Of a stretch of DNA of 64,000 nt, positions 1 to 10,728 are shown piece after piece. A program made the position numbers and the translations under genes. Each line of letters begins with the position of its first letter. Positions within the stretch are counted from its first letter, which is position 1. The notes under the pieces are model-generated. The model was not told the DNA's origin. It ran no database searches and saw only the letters and a program-made list of their open reading frames with translations. The stretch comes from Cyanophora paradoxa (Eukaryota; Glaucocystophyceae; Cyanophorales; Cyanophoraceae), in the NCBI GenBank assembly GCA_004431415.1, contig QPMI01000621.1, positions 1 to 64,000 on the forward strand. Reading direction: 5' to 3'.

Positions 1-839
1 GCGAGCAGAGGCCGCTGTACTCGTACCCCCGCAGCGCGATCAGGTCCATCCTGGGGGGGGGGGGGGTGAGCCGTCGGGTCTGGGGGGGGGGGGGCGGGCG
101 GGGAGGGGGTACCAGCACGCGGCGATGCAGAGGACGCCGGCAGAGACGACCTGAGGCGGGGCGCGCGCCGGCTTACTTTCGAAAGGGCGGGCGGCGGGCG
201 GGCGGCCGCGCAGGGCGCGGGCGCGGGCGCGCGGACCTGCCAGGAGTGGCGGAGGGCGTGGGAGCCTCGCATGCAGTACAGGAATCCCGCCGAGGCGCCC
301 GTCAGGACGCACATCAGCCCGTTGGAGGCCAGCGCGAGACGGTACCTGCGCCGGGCGCGGCGCGGCGCGGCTCGGGCGCGGCGTCTGGAGGGGCGGCGGC
401 GCGCGGCGGGGGCGGCCGCGGGCGCACGAGAAGCCGTTCGGGACGAATACGGGCCACAGAAAGACGAGCCCCGCGAACCCGAGGCACCTGCGGGGCGGGC
501 GGCTTGCAATCGGCGCGGGCCCGGGGATCGGATTCGATCGCGGCCCGGCGCGCACCACATGACGGAGAGGAAGACGTAACGGAGGAACATGGCGTCGCGC
601 AGGCTCTCCCAGTACGCCTCCTCCACGGCCGCGTCGGCGAAGCGGATGCTCGACCAGGTGCGCCGCAGCGCGTACTCGCCCTCCTCCAGCACCTCGGCCT
701 GCCGGATCTCCGAGGCGAGGCGCGCGAGGCCGCTCGGCTCCTGCACCGGCGTCCCCGAGTCGCTCGAGTGGAGGGACGCCGACGAGGGCCGCCGCTTCCC
801 GCGGTCGAGCGGGGGCTGCAGCAGCGTCCCGCCCGACAT
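1..839 (-). CDS. 5' part of an unknown multi-pass membrane protein (truncated by window edge)
   Basis: On the minus strand an ATG at 839 opens a Ser/Pro-rich tail of about 40 residues, then an amphipathic stretch with FADAAVEEAYWESLRDAMF, then a hydrophobic segment. A splice donor GTGCGCG at 555 and acceptor GCAG at 488 join MW to CLGFAGLVFLWPVFVP, making one membrane helix. Later acceptors near 355 and 150 lead to further hydrophobic pieces (ALASNGLMCVLTGASAGFLY; VSAGVLCIAAC). The gene leaves the window at base 1. The pattern F.D...E..Y followed by several helices resembles the N-terminal region of membrane nucleotide cyclases and related signalling proteins, but no catalytic domain is present here, so that is only a guess. 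Exon 1 is well supported; later exon edges are approximate. Confidence 0.5.
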   Translation of the reverse strand, partial: MSGGTLLQPPLDRGKRRPSSASLHSSDSGTPVQEPSGLARLASEIRQAEVLEEGEYALRRTWSSIRFADAAVEEAYWESLRDAMFLRYVFLSVMWCAPGRDRIRSPGPRRLQAARPAGASGSRGSSFCGPYSSRTASRAPAAAPAARRRPSRRRARAAPRRARRRYRLALASNGLMCVLTGASAGFLYCMRGSHALRHSWQVRAPAPAPCAAARPPPALSKVSRRAPRLRSSLPASSASPRAGTPSPPAPPPPDPTAHPPPPQDGPDRAAGVRVQRPLL

Positions 840-1933
840 GGCTGCCGGCCGTTCCCCGCGGCGCGCTTCGGGGGCTTCCGAGCGCATCGTGGTGCTTTCA
901 ACGGCCTCGTCAATAACGGGGGCTCGCCGGGCAGCGCGCAGGGCTGCCCTCGGCGGTCTGCGGGCCGTGCGCAGTGCTCAACTGCCGAGCGCGCGGGTCG
1001 ACGGATCCGGAAGCGACAGGCGCCTTTCCTGAACCCTCCAGATTGCTGGGAATCGCGCTTCGAGGCTCGCGAACGCGGCGCTGGGGTCGGCAGGCCCTGA
1101 GGGCTGGATCGGCCGGGCTCTTCGGTGCGGGAGCCCGGAAATTGGGCTGGATTGCAGCGACGGCCTCGCTGGAACCGGGCGCCCGGCGCTCGCGCTCGCC
1201 CGACCCTCACGGGTCTTGCTCCGCTTTGCGAACGGCGCAGCAGGTTGCGGGGGGTACGCCGTACGCTTCGATTGAATTCTTGAACTCGGCGGGGCCCTCG
1301 CGATCGAGTCCAAACGCCTACCCGCGAAGTCCAGCTGGCAAGCGACGACTGGCGCCCTAGTGGGGCCACTGCGTTCGCAGCTACGGTAGCCGGGGCCGCT
1401 GACCGCTACCCCGGCCGCGGTCACTGAGTCACCCGGGTAGGCTGTGGCTTGATCAAGCTTCATGCACAGTGAAGCAGCACTAGTCGCGTGACTCGCGTCG
1501 CGTAGCGCGCGTTGGCGTCGCCGATTGCGAAGCACTAGTACCGCGCTACGTATACGTATACAAGCCTACAACTACGACCTATCGCGCGAGAGACGGCGAG
1601 AGTGCGTGCTACCTACTAGTAAGGTATAGCTAACTTAGTAAAGCTAGCGCTACCGTAGTACGAGACCTGCAGCTGGCCCAGTGGTTCTAGCAGCTCCAGC
1701 GCATCACAAGAAGCCGCTCTTCAGGGAGCAGATCCGGCGTTGGGGCCGCATGCATACGGCGCGGCGGCGCCACCAGACCGGCAGTACGTATACGTACATG
1801 TGCGACGTCGACATGAAAGCGCATGCGATTATCGTCGATTCGAATTCATCGACCGTCGGACGCCCAACGGTCGACGTCGGACGCACATTTGCATCTGCCA
1901 TATATATGCATGCGCTGCGTGATGCGCATGATG

Positions 1934-1975
1934 CGCGGCGCGGCGCGGCGCGGCGCGGCGCGGCGCGGCGCGGCG
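1934..1975. repeat. (CGGCG)n pentanucleotide microsatellite
   Basis: About eight uninterrupted copies of the 5-mer CGGCG lie just after a run of ATGCGCATGATGCG. Confidence 0.9.
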
Positions 1976-2336
1976 TGGCCGCCGGATCCGGAGCGCGGGA
2001 CGCATGCGCTGCAGATCTAGATGCGCAGCCCCCGAATATCCATGCGCGTGCGCATTGCGCATGCCGCAGTGCAGCCTGGCAGTGCTCGCGCGCGGCTGTG
2101 GTCGCGCCGGCCGCCGGGGCGCTCGAGCTCGAGCTCGCATTCTAAGTGCACGCCGGCGCCGCGGCGCGCGGCAGGTGCAGCAGCACTGCAGCTTGCAGCC
2201 TGGCAGCTGCGCATGCAGCGCTAGCTAGCGCTTGATCTATATCCCTCCTTTAAATTTAATTTCTCTCCACGACCGATCGATATATATATCGATATCGCGA
2301 TCGATCTACCAGTATAGCTAGATCATCGGATTTACT

Positions 2337-2520
2337 GCACTGCGGGGGCTGCCCAGGGGGCATATACAACAAAGAGAACGACTGAAATAAGAAAACCAAG
2401 GCAAGAGCACTAAAAGCAACAAGACAAAGAGCCAAAATCGACAGCAGAGGACCGGAAGAGAGTCCGAGAAGAGACGACGGAAGAGAAAATCCGAGACGGA
2501 GATCGACGTCGACGGATCTC
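2337..2520 (+). repeat. dispersed repeat family, copy 1 (divergent)
   Basis: It starts with CACTGCGGGGGCTGCCCAGG and then a purine/A-rich tail including GACAAAGAGCCAAAATCGAC. The same head and tail occur at 56126-56345, and the head with the first part of the tail at 49146-49237. No open reading frame is maintained. It may be the end of a retroelement or a short non-coding element. Confidence 0.7.
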
Positions 2521-2959
2521 CTTGCAATTGTAGCTCTTAAAATTAATTGATTCTCCGGTTCCCAGCGCTAGCGCCGGCGCTGATCATGATCACGCGTATA
2601 TATATATATGAGCTCGAGCTATAGCTAATTCCCCTGCGCATGCCCCTCGAGCTCCGGCCGATATCCGGTCCCCTCCCCGAATTCAAATTAAACGTGAATT
2701 AAACGTATATACGTCGCCCTAGTCTCTTCGCTAGTCGACGTCGGATCTAGATCTAGATCGATATCTGCCGCCGCGCATGCAATATTAATCGCTAGGTTTG
2801 CGATATCGATCGATGGAAGAGCACCTCGCCGCGTCAGGTGCGCTTTGATTTAAATTCAACGCGTTCGCCACGCCACGCGAGCTGAGCGCTCGAGCTCGCT
2901 GCACCACAGATAATCTCTTGCTGCGGATTACGGATAAAGAGGCGGCAATCAGCGGGACA

Positions 2960-4145
2960 ATGAGCGCTTTGCGGGGTTTCGCCTCGGCGCGGAGCATGCG
3001 CAGCTCGAGGTCGTACGCGTGGTCGTCCTCGAAGCGGCCCGAAGCGGTGAGAATTGCTGATCATGAGAATTCGAATGAGAAGTGAGAATGAAATCGCGAT
3101 CGATTCGTGGATTCATTCTTCTCGTGCATGCATATGCGCAGAGTGCACGTGCAATAGCAAGCGAGAACGAAGCGGCTTCGGGCGGCGGCGGCGGCGACGT
3201 CGACGACGATGTCGACGTCAGTACCGCGATCGCGCGACTGGCTGAGAAATTTGGCGATCGCGTCGAGCGGCTGCACCTCTCGGTCCGCTTCGAAGACTTC
3301 ATGATCAACGGCGGTGCTGTCTATGGCCGTGGCCGCGGCCGCGCGGACGTCATCACTGACGTCATCCGCGGCTTTCCGAACCTCACGCACCTTCGGCTTT
3401 CCCTCGCTGGCCATGGCATGCACACTGGAGACCCGCGGCCGCCTCCGGATCCGCCGCTCCGCCCTTCGCTCTCGCTCTCGCTGCAGCTGCAGCTGCCCGG
3501 CCTGCGCCACCTCGAGCTCGACCTCTCCGGCCTGGGCGTTCCCCTTGCGGCCCTCCGCACCCTCTTGGGATCCTGCTCGGCCTCCCTCGAGCGCCTCTTC
3601 CTCAGGTGGCGGCCTGGCCTTCAATTTATCGATTTCCGCTTCTAATCCCTTCCCATCCGTCTCTCTCGTTTATGCTAATCTTTTCGCCTCTTTCGGACCT
3701 GTATCGGTAGGGGGACGCGCATCTGCACGGACGACGGGGCCGATCGCGAGCCTCTGCCGGATTCGATCGTCCGCGCCCTCGAGCTCGCTATCGACGGTCT
3801 CGAGTGAGTGATAAATTAAACCTGCTTTACAACGAGATGCACACCCTAGGCTCTTATTACAGTTATAGCTATAGTCTGGATCTGAATTCAAGCATGTCAC
3901 GGCTCATTAAAACATATCCCGTCGAATTCGCCCCGGCCGCGGGCCGCAGACTCCCCCGCCTGCAAAGCCTCGACCTCTCCTTCACGGGCGCCCGCGACGA
4001 CGTCGACGTCGACCTCGGCGGCCTTCGGCGCCTGGTCGCCCGCCTCCCCGCGCTCCGATCTCTCTACACCGTGCGCATGCGCTCGATCGCGAGCCGCGCC
4101 CGTCGACGTCCCGCCCTTTGCCAGGCTCGCTTAAGCTTCCCGTGA
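2960..4145 (+). CDS. leucine-rich-repeat protein, small
   Basis: Predicted exons join in frame: 2960-3046 (ATG start, donor GTGAG), 3142-3605, 3711-3803 and 3950-4070, with a last short exon ending at a TGA at 4143-4145. Exon 2 carries a Gly/Asp-rich linker and then amphipathic Leu-rich repeats (RVERLHLSVRF, NLTHLRLSLAG, LRHLELDLSGL, SLERLFLRW). Exon 4 continues with LPRLQSLDLSFTG and LPALRSLY. This is the LxxLxLxx pattern of LRR proteins, often seen downstream of F-boxes, although no F-box is visible. It may bind a protein partner; no more specific role can be given. The last exon is uncertain, and the gene could instead continue into the ankyrin gene that starts 295 bases downstream. Confidence 0.55.
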
Positions 4146-4439
4146 TCGGTGATTGATCATGATCGTGCACGACCTGCAGCTCGATCACCGCGAAATAAGT
4201 GATCGGGAGCGCCTGGATCTCGAGCGGCTCGCGGATCCGGATCCAGAAAATACTCGCCGCCGTCGGGGCCGCGGCCGCGGCCGCCGCCGCCCGAGCTGCC
4301 TCGTCATTTGCAGGACCCTCGTGCGCAGTCGCCTTATAAAAATTAGGCTCGAGGTCGAGGTCGTGATATCTAGTTCTAGTCAACTCTAGTTAACTCCTTT
4401 AATTTAAGCATATGGTCGCCATCGATATCGCAGGCTGAC

Positions 4440-7400
4440 ATGGATGCGGCGGCGCTGCGGGGTCTCCGGGGGCATTTCGACGGGGCGGATCTCCTGGACG
4501 CACCCCGCCTTGCCCTCCCCTCCTTTTTCAAAGGTTGGCACTCAATTTATGTCTGATCGTGCTATAAACTCGTCGGGTCGTCCTGGTTGGCTGAGGCAAT
4601 TGCAATGCGCGCACAGCGCTCTCCGAAGGACGGCGGGGGCTCGAGGTCGCGCGGCGGCTCGTGGACGGGCTGGGCGTCTCGCCACTCGCACACCTTGGCC
4701 TCCAAACTCCGATCAGCCCATGGGTAAATGCTCTCGAGCCCCTTGCAGTTGCTTTGATATTACTAAATACTCGGAAGGCCCCCCCGTATTTTCGCGATTC
4801 GTATACGTACAGCGGCTTGCTCGCCGGGCTGCTGAGGCCGCTGGGACTGCCGCCGGATTTCGAATCGGAACTGGACGTCGCGATCGATCGCGATCGCGAT
4901 TGCCTCACGGCTATGCATGTCCTCGTGATTCACGCTGGCTTCTTCGACTTCCCTGTGGCGTGGAACGTGAGCGTCGATCCTTAAAGCTTTCCGGTCCCGT
5001 AAATTAATATTGCAAGTGCCCGGCCGACTTTTCGTTGCAGATGATCGAGGAGTGGAAACTGGAGCCCCTCGTCAACGTGGGGCTGCGCGCGGGCGACCGA
5101 ATTCGGAGCACGCCCCTCCACCTCGCCGTCGAGCACTCGCCTGGGCTGGTCAGGGCCCTGTTGCAAATCGGCGCAGACCCGTTCGGAAGGGTGCGCCGGC
5201 CCCCAAACGCCTAATTTGATTTAATATATAAATAGCTAAAGAAATCTAGATCTGCGCCATTCACACCATCCGAGCCATCTATGGGCTTCTCGAGCTCTCT
5301 CACACAATCTACAGGACGCGACGGGGGCCACCGCTCTTCACGTCGCCTGCGCGCTGGGGCGGTTGGACGCGGCCCAGGCGCTGCTGGAGGCGGCGAGCCG
5401 CGCGGGGCTGGCCAGGGATCTGGTCTCCGTGGCGGACAGCGCGGCCCGCACTCCGCTGCACATCGCCGTCGACAGCTTGCCCGGATTGGTCGTGGCCCTC
5501 CTCAAGGCCGGCGCGAACCCGACCTGCAAGGTTCGAGCTCGCTTATATATATATATATATCACTGCGCATGCGGATTTCATATGCATGATATCGCCGGCG
5601 CCCGACAGGACGGTACGGGGTCCAACGCGCTGCAAATTGCTTGGCGCCTCAAGCGGGCAGAGGCGGAGGAGGCGCTGCTTGCCAAGGCGGTCAGCGCAGG
5701 GCTGGACTCCGGATCCGGATCCGGATCCGGATCCTCCTCCGAGTCCGAGTCCGGATTTGGGTCCGGATCCTCCTCGAGCTCCGGATCTGAATCTTCTTTT
5801 GGACTTGTGTACGGAGAGGGCGGAGATCCCGCCTTGCTTCTCGACGCCATATGCATTGAGGAGCCGCCCGTAAACAGCGAGCTTGTGGCGGCCCTGGTGG
5901 AGGCTGGCGTCGACCCGCTCCTCCAGGTTCGCCACAATACTAATATTACTGCGCGCCTAGGCCAAGGCATACGGCGGCTAACGCGATCGCCTCCGTCGAC
6001 AGGATGAAAGGGGCGACACGGCGCTGCACATTGCTTGCAGGCAAGGGGAAGTGAATGCGGCGCGGGCGCTGCTGGAGGCGGTGGAACGCGTGCACGAGGG
6101 GCCGGCCAGCATCAGTTGCAAGGACCTGCTCTCCGCGACGGATAGCGAGGGCCGCACCCCGCTTCGCGTCGTCGTCGACGACCGATATCGCGATCGACTC
6201 TGGCAATCATCAAACCACCTCAAGGATCTTGTGGCGACCCTTCTGGAGGCTGGCGCCGACCTCTTTTGCAAGGTTCGTCCCTTAATTTCTGAATTTTGCA
6301 TGCGCACGCGCCGATCGCGAGTGATCGTGAGCTCATAAATCAAACCGATCGCACCGCTAACGTCTATTAACAGGACGCCAAAGGGGCCACTGCGCTGCAC
6401 GTCGCCTGCACGCTTGGACGGGCGGACGCGGCTCAGGCGCTGCTGGAGGCGGCGACGCGCGCGGGGTCGGCGATGGACCTCCTCTCTGTGAGAGACGAAT
6501 CAGACGAAGCGGGCCGCACCCCACTGCAGCTTTTATTCGGCACAATCGGAATTTATGATGATGATAACTACGAATCTTCGAGCTCGACCAGCGCGAGCTC
6601 GAGCCCGTCGCCCAGCCCTGCGGCTGGCCATGGCCCATCCCATCTTCAGCCCGCGGCTTTCGCTGTCATAGACCCCGAGCCAGAGCCCAAACCAGAGCCC
6701 GCACCTGCAACCTCTCCCCATGGCCAGCCTGCAGCCGCAGCTGTTCATGTGGCCGTCGACGTCGACGTTGACGCTGCAGCTGGTGACATTGAGTTCGACT
6801 GCGAGCGCTTCGATCAGCAGCACCTGCTTCAGCGGGAGCGGGATTGGGCAGTCTATGGCGCCGTGGAGGAGGAGCTGAACCGAGAGCAGCGAGAGCGGGA
6901 CGACAAGGCGGAGCAAATGGCGCTCGACGGCATGCAAGCCGAGGATCAGGAGCACGAGCAGAAGCAGATTGAGGAGCAGGAGGAGGCAGTGCGAGCGGAG
7001 CAGGAGGAGCAGAAATGGATGTTCTATAACGGCGTGGACCAGAAGCTCAATCGGGAGCAATGGGAGCGGGACGAGGCGGAGCAAATGGCGTGTGACGGCG
7101 TGCGAGCGGAGGACCAGGCGGAGCAGGAGAAGGAGGAGGAAGAGCACGAGGCGGCAGTGCAACTGCAAGCGGAGCAGGAGGAGCGGAAATGGAGTTTTTA
7201 TGGCGGCGTGGACCAGAAGCTCAATCGGGAGCAATGGGAGCGGGACGTGGCAGAGCAAATGGCGCTCGACGGCATGCAAGCCGAGGATCAGGAGCACGAG
7301 CAGAAACAGATTGAGGAGCAGGAGGAGGTAGTGCGAGCGGAGCAGGAGGAGCAGAAATGGATGTTCTATAACGGCGTGGACCAGAAGCTCAATCGGGAGC

Positions 7401-8298
7401 AATGGGAGCGGGACGAGGCGGAGCAAATGGCGTGTGACGGCGTGCGAGCGGAGGACCAGGCGCAGGAGGAGAAGGAGGAGGAAGAGCAAGAGGAGGCAGT
7501 GCGAGCGGAACAGGAGGAGCAGAAATGGATCGCATTTGAGGAAGCTCGTGCATGCGCAGCTGCACAGGCCGATAATGATCATGAGGAGCATTATTTCGAT
7601 GTCTGCGACGATCATGAATATGAGCTGACCCAGAGGCGCATGCGCATCGGCCGGTCGCGCATCGCTGTCCGCGTTATGGGTGCGCATCAAAATTCAAAAT
7701 TATAATTAAGATAAGCTGGCCCGCTGGCCACTCGTTATAATTACAGCGAGACCGAAGCCATTGCAATGCTGACTTCCACCTTGTGCGCAGAGTCGCTCCA
7801 GCTCGATGGCGCGCAGCTGGAAGCCCTGGGCGTGCGCCCGGCGTTCCTGGAAGAGGCCGTCTGGGGCGGGGAGGGCGACGAGCCCCTGCTCCACTTCGCG
7901 GCCCGCAAGGCCACCCCCGCGGCCGTCCGGGCCCTCCTCCGCGCCGGCGCCGACCCCTGCCTCGAGGTCCGCTCGCTTCCAATTCAGTTCTATTTCGATC
8001 TATGATTACTAGCGTCTCGTCGAATTCGCTTTAATTTATAATCACGATTCTCGTGCAGGATGAGGGGGGCTTTGCTGCTCTCAAAATCATCACGGACATG
8101 GAGCGCAATTACGAGGCGCACTATTCGAGCGCGGGGCCGTACGCGAGCGAGATGCAGCGCGCGGCGGACGTGGAAGGGGTTATTCTCGCCTTCGCGGAGG
8201 AGAGAGGCATCCCCGTGAATCGCCTCTACGGCTCGAAATCGGGCCGACGGCCGGCGAAACGGGCCAGGGTCCGCGGCCCCGCGGATCCGGACAGCTAG
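4440..8298 (+). CDS. ankyrin-repeat protein with a coiled, Glu/Gln-rich repeat domain (1,039 aa)
   Basis: Nine exons join without any frame break: 4440-4533, 4617-4966, 5041-5190, 5315-5530, 5609-5926, 6003-6272, 6374-7679, 7791-7966 and 8059-8298 (stop TAG). Donors are GGTTGG, GTGAGC, GTGCGC, GTTCGN, GTGCGC and GTCCGC; acceptors are CAG. Several exons each begin with an Asp codon and encode ankyrin units (RSTPLHLAVEHSPGLVRALL; ATALHVACALGRLDAAQALL; RTPLHIAVDSLPGLVVALL; DTALHIACRQGEVNAARALL). Exon 7 runs from ankyrin into a Ser/Pro/Glu linker and then four copies of a 56-58-residue charged helical repeat. Exon 8 returns to ankyrin (EPLLHFAARKATPAAVRALL). The C-terminus has a basic RRPAKRARVR patch that could be a nuclear signal. 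Likely a scaffold binding other proteins; partners unknown. Confidence 0.85.
6848..7530 (+). repeat. four tandem coding repeats (~171 bp) in a two-unit higher-order pattern
   Basis: Units begin at about 6848, 7018, 7192 and 7360. Each encodes a version of FYNGVDQKLNREQWERD followed by AEQMA and a Glu/Gln-rich helix ending in EEQKW. Units 1 and 3 share GMQAEDQEHEQ, while units 2 and 4 share ACDGVRAEDQA. The array therefore looks like a duplicated dimer of about 340 bp. The repeats lie inside exon 7 of the ankyrin gene and keep frame. Confidence 0.9.
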
Positions 8299-9719
8299 CT
8301 ATAGACGCTGACTCGCGTTAGCCGGACCGGGATCCGGAATTTGAATATTCGAACCTGCAATTACGTATACGTTGAATTTGCACCGAATTTAACCTTACCC
8401 TTATCTCGATCATGATCACGATGAAGCGAACGAAAGAAACGAGCCTGGTTTTACTTTAATGACGTCGACATCTTTTAAGCCATTTTTCGAATTCGAGCTC
8501 CAACTTGCATGTTACCATTGCTGGCACGCGCGTACGTATACGCATGCATTCGAAATCTCATGATCAGCTGCACATGTAGAAAATCACAGATCATGATCAT
8601 GATCTTATGCATTGAGATACGTTCAAATATTTAAATTTACGGGGACTCGCGATCGGCCGGCGCCGCGGGGAGCGAATTCGAACGGATGATATCGATCGTG
8701 CATAGAATTATTATCCGCGGTCACATCGCAGTCACGTGCGCGAGAGCGCATCGCAGCTGCGTTCTTAAATTAAAGCATGTCTCAGAGTCCGGAGGGGACC
8801 CCGCCGGGGTCTTTTGGGTACACAGGCACTCCTCTATCTACGTGACCGAGGAGTGCCACGCGTTAGGGGGCCTTTATAGGCTCCCCCCTCTGGCTGCGCC
8901 ATCGCAGTGCATTCGGCCACGTTGCCACTTTAGCGGGGTCGACGGATTACGGGGGCTCGCCCCGGCGGGCCCTATATGGCTCGAAATCCCACCGAGGGGA
9001 GTCGAACCGGGTTATCCGCACAACCGCACCGTGATTTCAACCGCTAGGCCATACGCGCCTCGAATTTAAGCATGTCTCAGAGTCTGTACAATTTAATTTA
9101 CTGGCCATGGTCATGTTCATGATCATGAAGGTTCGATATAGTCTATTTGTGACTCGCCGGACTCGCGATCGCACGATCCGATCGGCTGTAACATGATAGC
9201 AAGTGCAATTCGACGGAATGGAACGGATGAGTGCGCTTCGACGGGTCTTGGAATCTAACAGATGAGATGATGAATCTAATCTAACATATTGACTGCATCT
9301 TGAGCTGCCTGTACAGTCGACGTCTTCTAGTCATGAAGCTCTATCATGATCAGCGAATCGCAATTGCAAAACCGTTGCGAAGCCTTGCTATTAATATTGC
9401 TGTGAACTGCACAGTGAGCTGCAGTTACACAAATAATGAATAGCTGAACAAGTACGTGTACACTCCTTCCGAAACTCTGCAAAACTGCGAGAATAGTATA
9501 CTGTCAAGAATAATTCCAAGTTGTTCAGAATGGTTTCCAGACGCGCGCTGAGAAATAAATACAAACGTATACGTACACAGAAAAAGAAAAAACTGCATCT
9601 TCTACGTAGATATATATACGTATACGTACGTATACGAATACGTATACATTAATTACATCGAAAGGGGCGCGTGCATTGCGCGGGGCTCACTGAGTCAGCT
9701 GCAGGCTGCGCCTACGCAT
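8299..9719. other. intergenic with SINE; otherwise AT-richer, palindrome-rich
   Basis: Apart from the SINE at 8790-9062, I see no exon. The part at 9560-9660 is dense in GTATAC and ACGTATACGT self-complementary words. Confidence 0.5.
8790..9062 (-). mobile_element. tRNA-derived SINE (273 bp) with 22-bp target-site duplication
   Basis: The insert is bounded by two 22-bp direct repeats, 8768-8789 and 9063-9084, identical except for one base (core AAGCATGTCTCAGAGTC). Read on the minus strand, the element starts beside the right repeat with a tRNA-like head: A box TGGCCTAGCGG, a GGTTGTGCGG segment resembling a tRNA-His anticodon loop (TTGTG), and B box GGTTCGACTCC. The T-stem is only partly paired, so it is not a working tRNA. 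The body contains a 10-bp hairpin (GGCACTCCTC ... GAGGAGTGCC) and a final GACCCCGGCGGGGTC palindrome. Internal Pol III promoter boxes plus a target duplication are the classic SINE layout. Confidence 0.85.
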
Positions 9720-10728
9720 TCATGTGCTGGAGCCGCAGCTGCAGGTGCAGCCGGTGGCAGGGGCCGCCGGGGCCGGAGCCTGGGCCGGCGCCGGGGCGGG
9801 TCCCGCGGCCGCGCAATAATCGTCCTCGGCGAGGTCGAAAACGAGGAGGGACGGGGCCGAGGGGCGGGCCCGCTTTGGGGCCGGCGAGGGCGCGTCCTCG
9901 CGATCGCGAGCTCGCGACCGTGCGCTCGCGATCGCGAAATTAAAAGTGGGGACGACGGCAGAGTCCGCGGCCTCTGAGGGGCCCCCCAGGTCGCCGCCGC
10001 TGCCGGCCGCGGAGCGCCAGCGAGTGAGATAGGCCTGCGCGGACGCGGTCGACGATTAGCTCATGCCGGCTGCCCCGGGCGCGCCGCGGCGGGCCGGGCG
10101 GGGATTTTAATCCGCAGAATCTAATTATATAAATATTTGGCGCCGGCAAGAGCGAAAAATTAATTAATTATATAAATAGATTTTCCGTGGGGCGGACCTC
10201 GCGCAGCATTTCGAGCTCGGTCATCGTCTGTCTGGTCAAGGCCAGGAGCAGCTGATGGCGTCCGCCGCCGCCGCCGCCGCCCGCGGCGAGCACACCGCCG
10301 GCCGGCGGCGGCGCAGGCTCGCGATCGGAGCTCACGATCAAGGCCGGAGTCAGCACATGGACGTCGACGTCGGCGCCCGCGGCCGACGTTGCGACGGCCG
10401 CAGCCGCAGCCGGTCGACGCAGCGCCAGCGCGTCGACGTCGCTCCGCTGCGCCTCCAGCCAGCGCTCCAGCCCGGCCTTCCGTGCAGATGTAGAGTCGCA
10501 GGCGCAGCTCCTTGCCTCGCCTCGAGCTCCCGCGGCAGGCGCACCGGTACCGTGGGATCTCGAGAAATCATAGGAGGGGCGCCGCGGCCGACCGCGGTCG
10601 GATGCTGTCCACATGCATGGCGCGGATTCAAAGCTTGGTGACGCCTCGAGCTCGCTCTCTGCTCTCCGAAGCGGCCGCGGGTGCGGATGCGAGCGGTCGG
10701 CCATGCAAATGCATGCGCACTGCGGCAT
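9720..10728 (-). CDS. unknown protein, Ala/Pro-rich with basic patch
   Basis: The terminal exon 10034-9720 (105 codons with stop) has an acceptor GCGCAG. It reads AYLTRWRSAAGSGG, a basic PAPKRARPS patch that could act as a nuclear signal, SLLVFDLAEDDY, a Pro-Ala run and a Cys-containing end (TGCTCSCGSS). The preceding exon ends at 10198 with donor GTCCGCCCC in the same phase and encodes a Leu-rich helix (LALTRQTMTELEMLRE) preceded by Gly- and Ala-rich sequence. Upstream the reading frame is open to an ATG at 10728, but a further intron is possible (another frame reads VPVRLPRELEARQ), so the N-terminus is uncertain. No family recognised. The neighbours are a SINE and the CNB-RWP-RK gene, transcribed the other way. 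Confidence 0.45.

Larger units (their letters stand above)
840..2959. other. intergenic, 2.1 kb, no convincing gene
   Basis: I see no exon with plausible protein sequence and matching splice sites. The stretch is rich in self-complementary words (GTATAC, GATC, CTAG, ATATAT, TCGA). It contains a CGGCG pentamer tandem and one copy of a dispersed repeat, both listed separately. Confidence 0.5.

Noticed and set aside
1934-1975. Possible CRISPR-like or structured array at the CGGCG repeat and other tandems
   Set aside because: Units are contiguous with no spacers; they are simple microsatellites in a eukaryotic genome.
6533-7690. 385-codon minus-strand Leu-rich frame resembling membrane protein
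   Set aside because: It is the antisense of the Glu/Gln-rich repeats of the ankyrin gene (GAG/CAG read as CTC/CTG).
9720-10728. Homeodomain-like reading of the minus-strand gene (LPRELEARQ, GLERWLEAQ, YLTRWR)
   Set aside because: The invariant WF-N-R of helix 3 is missing and the pieces fall in different frames.
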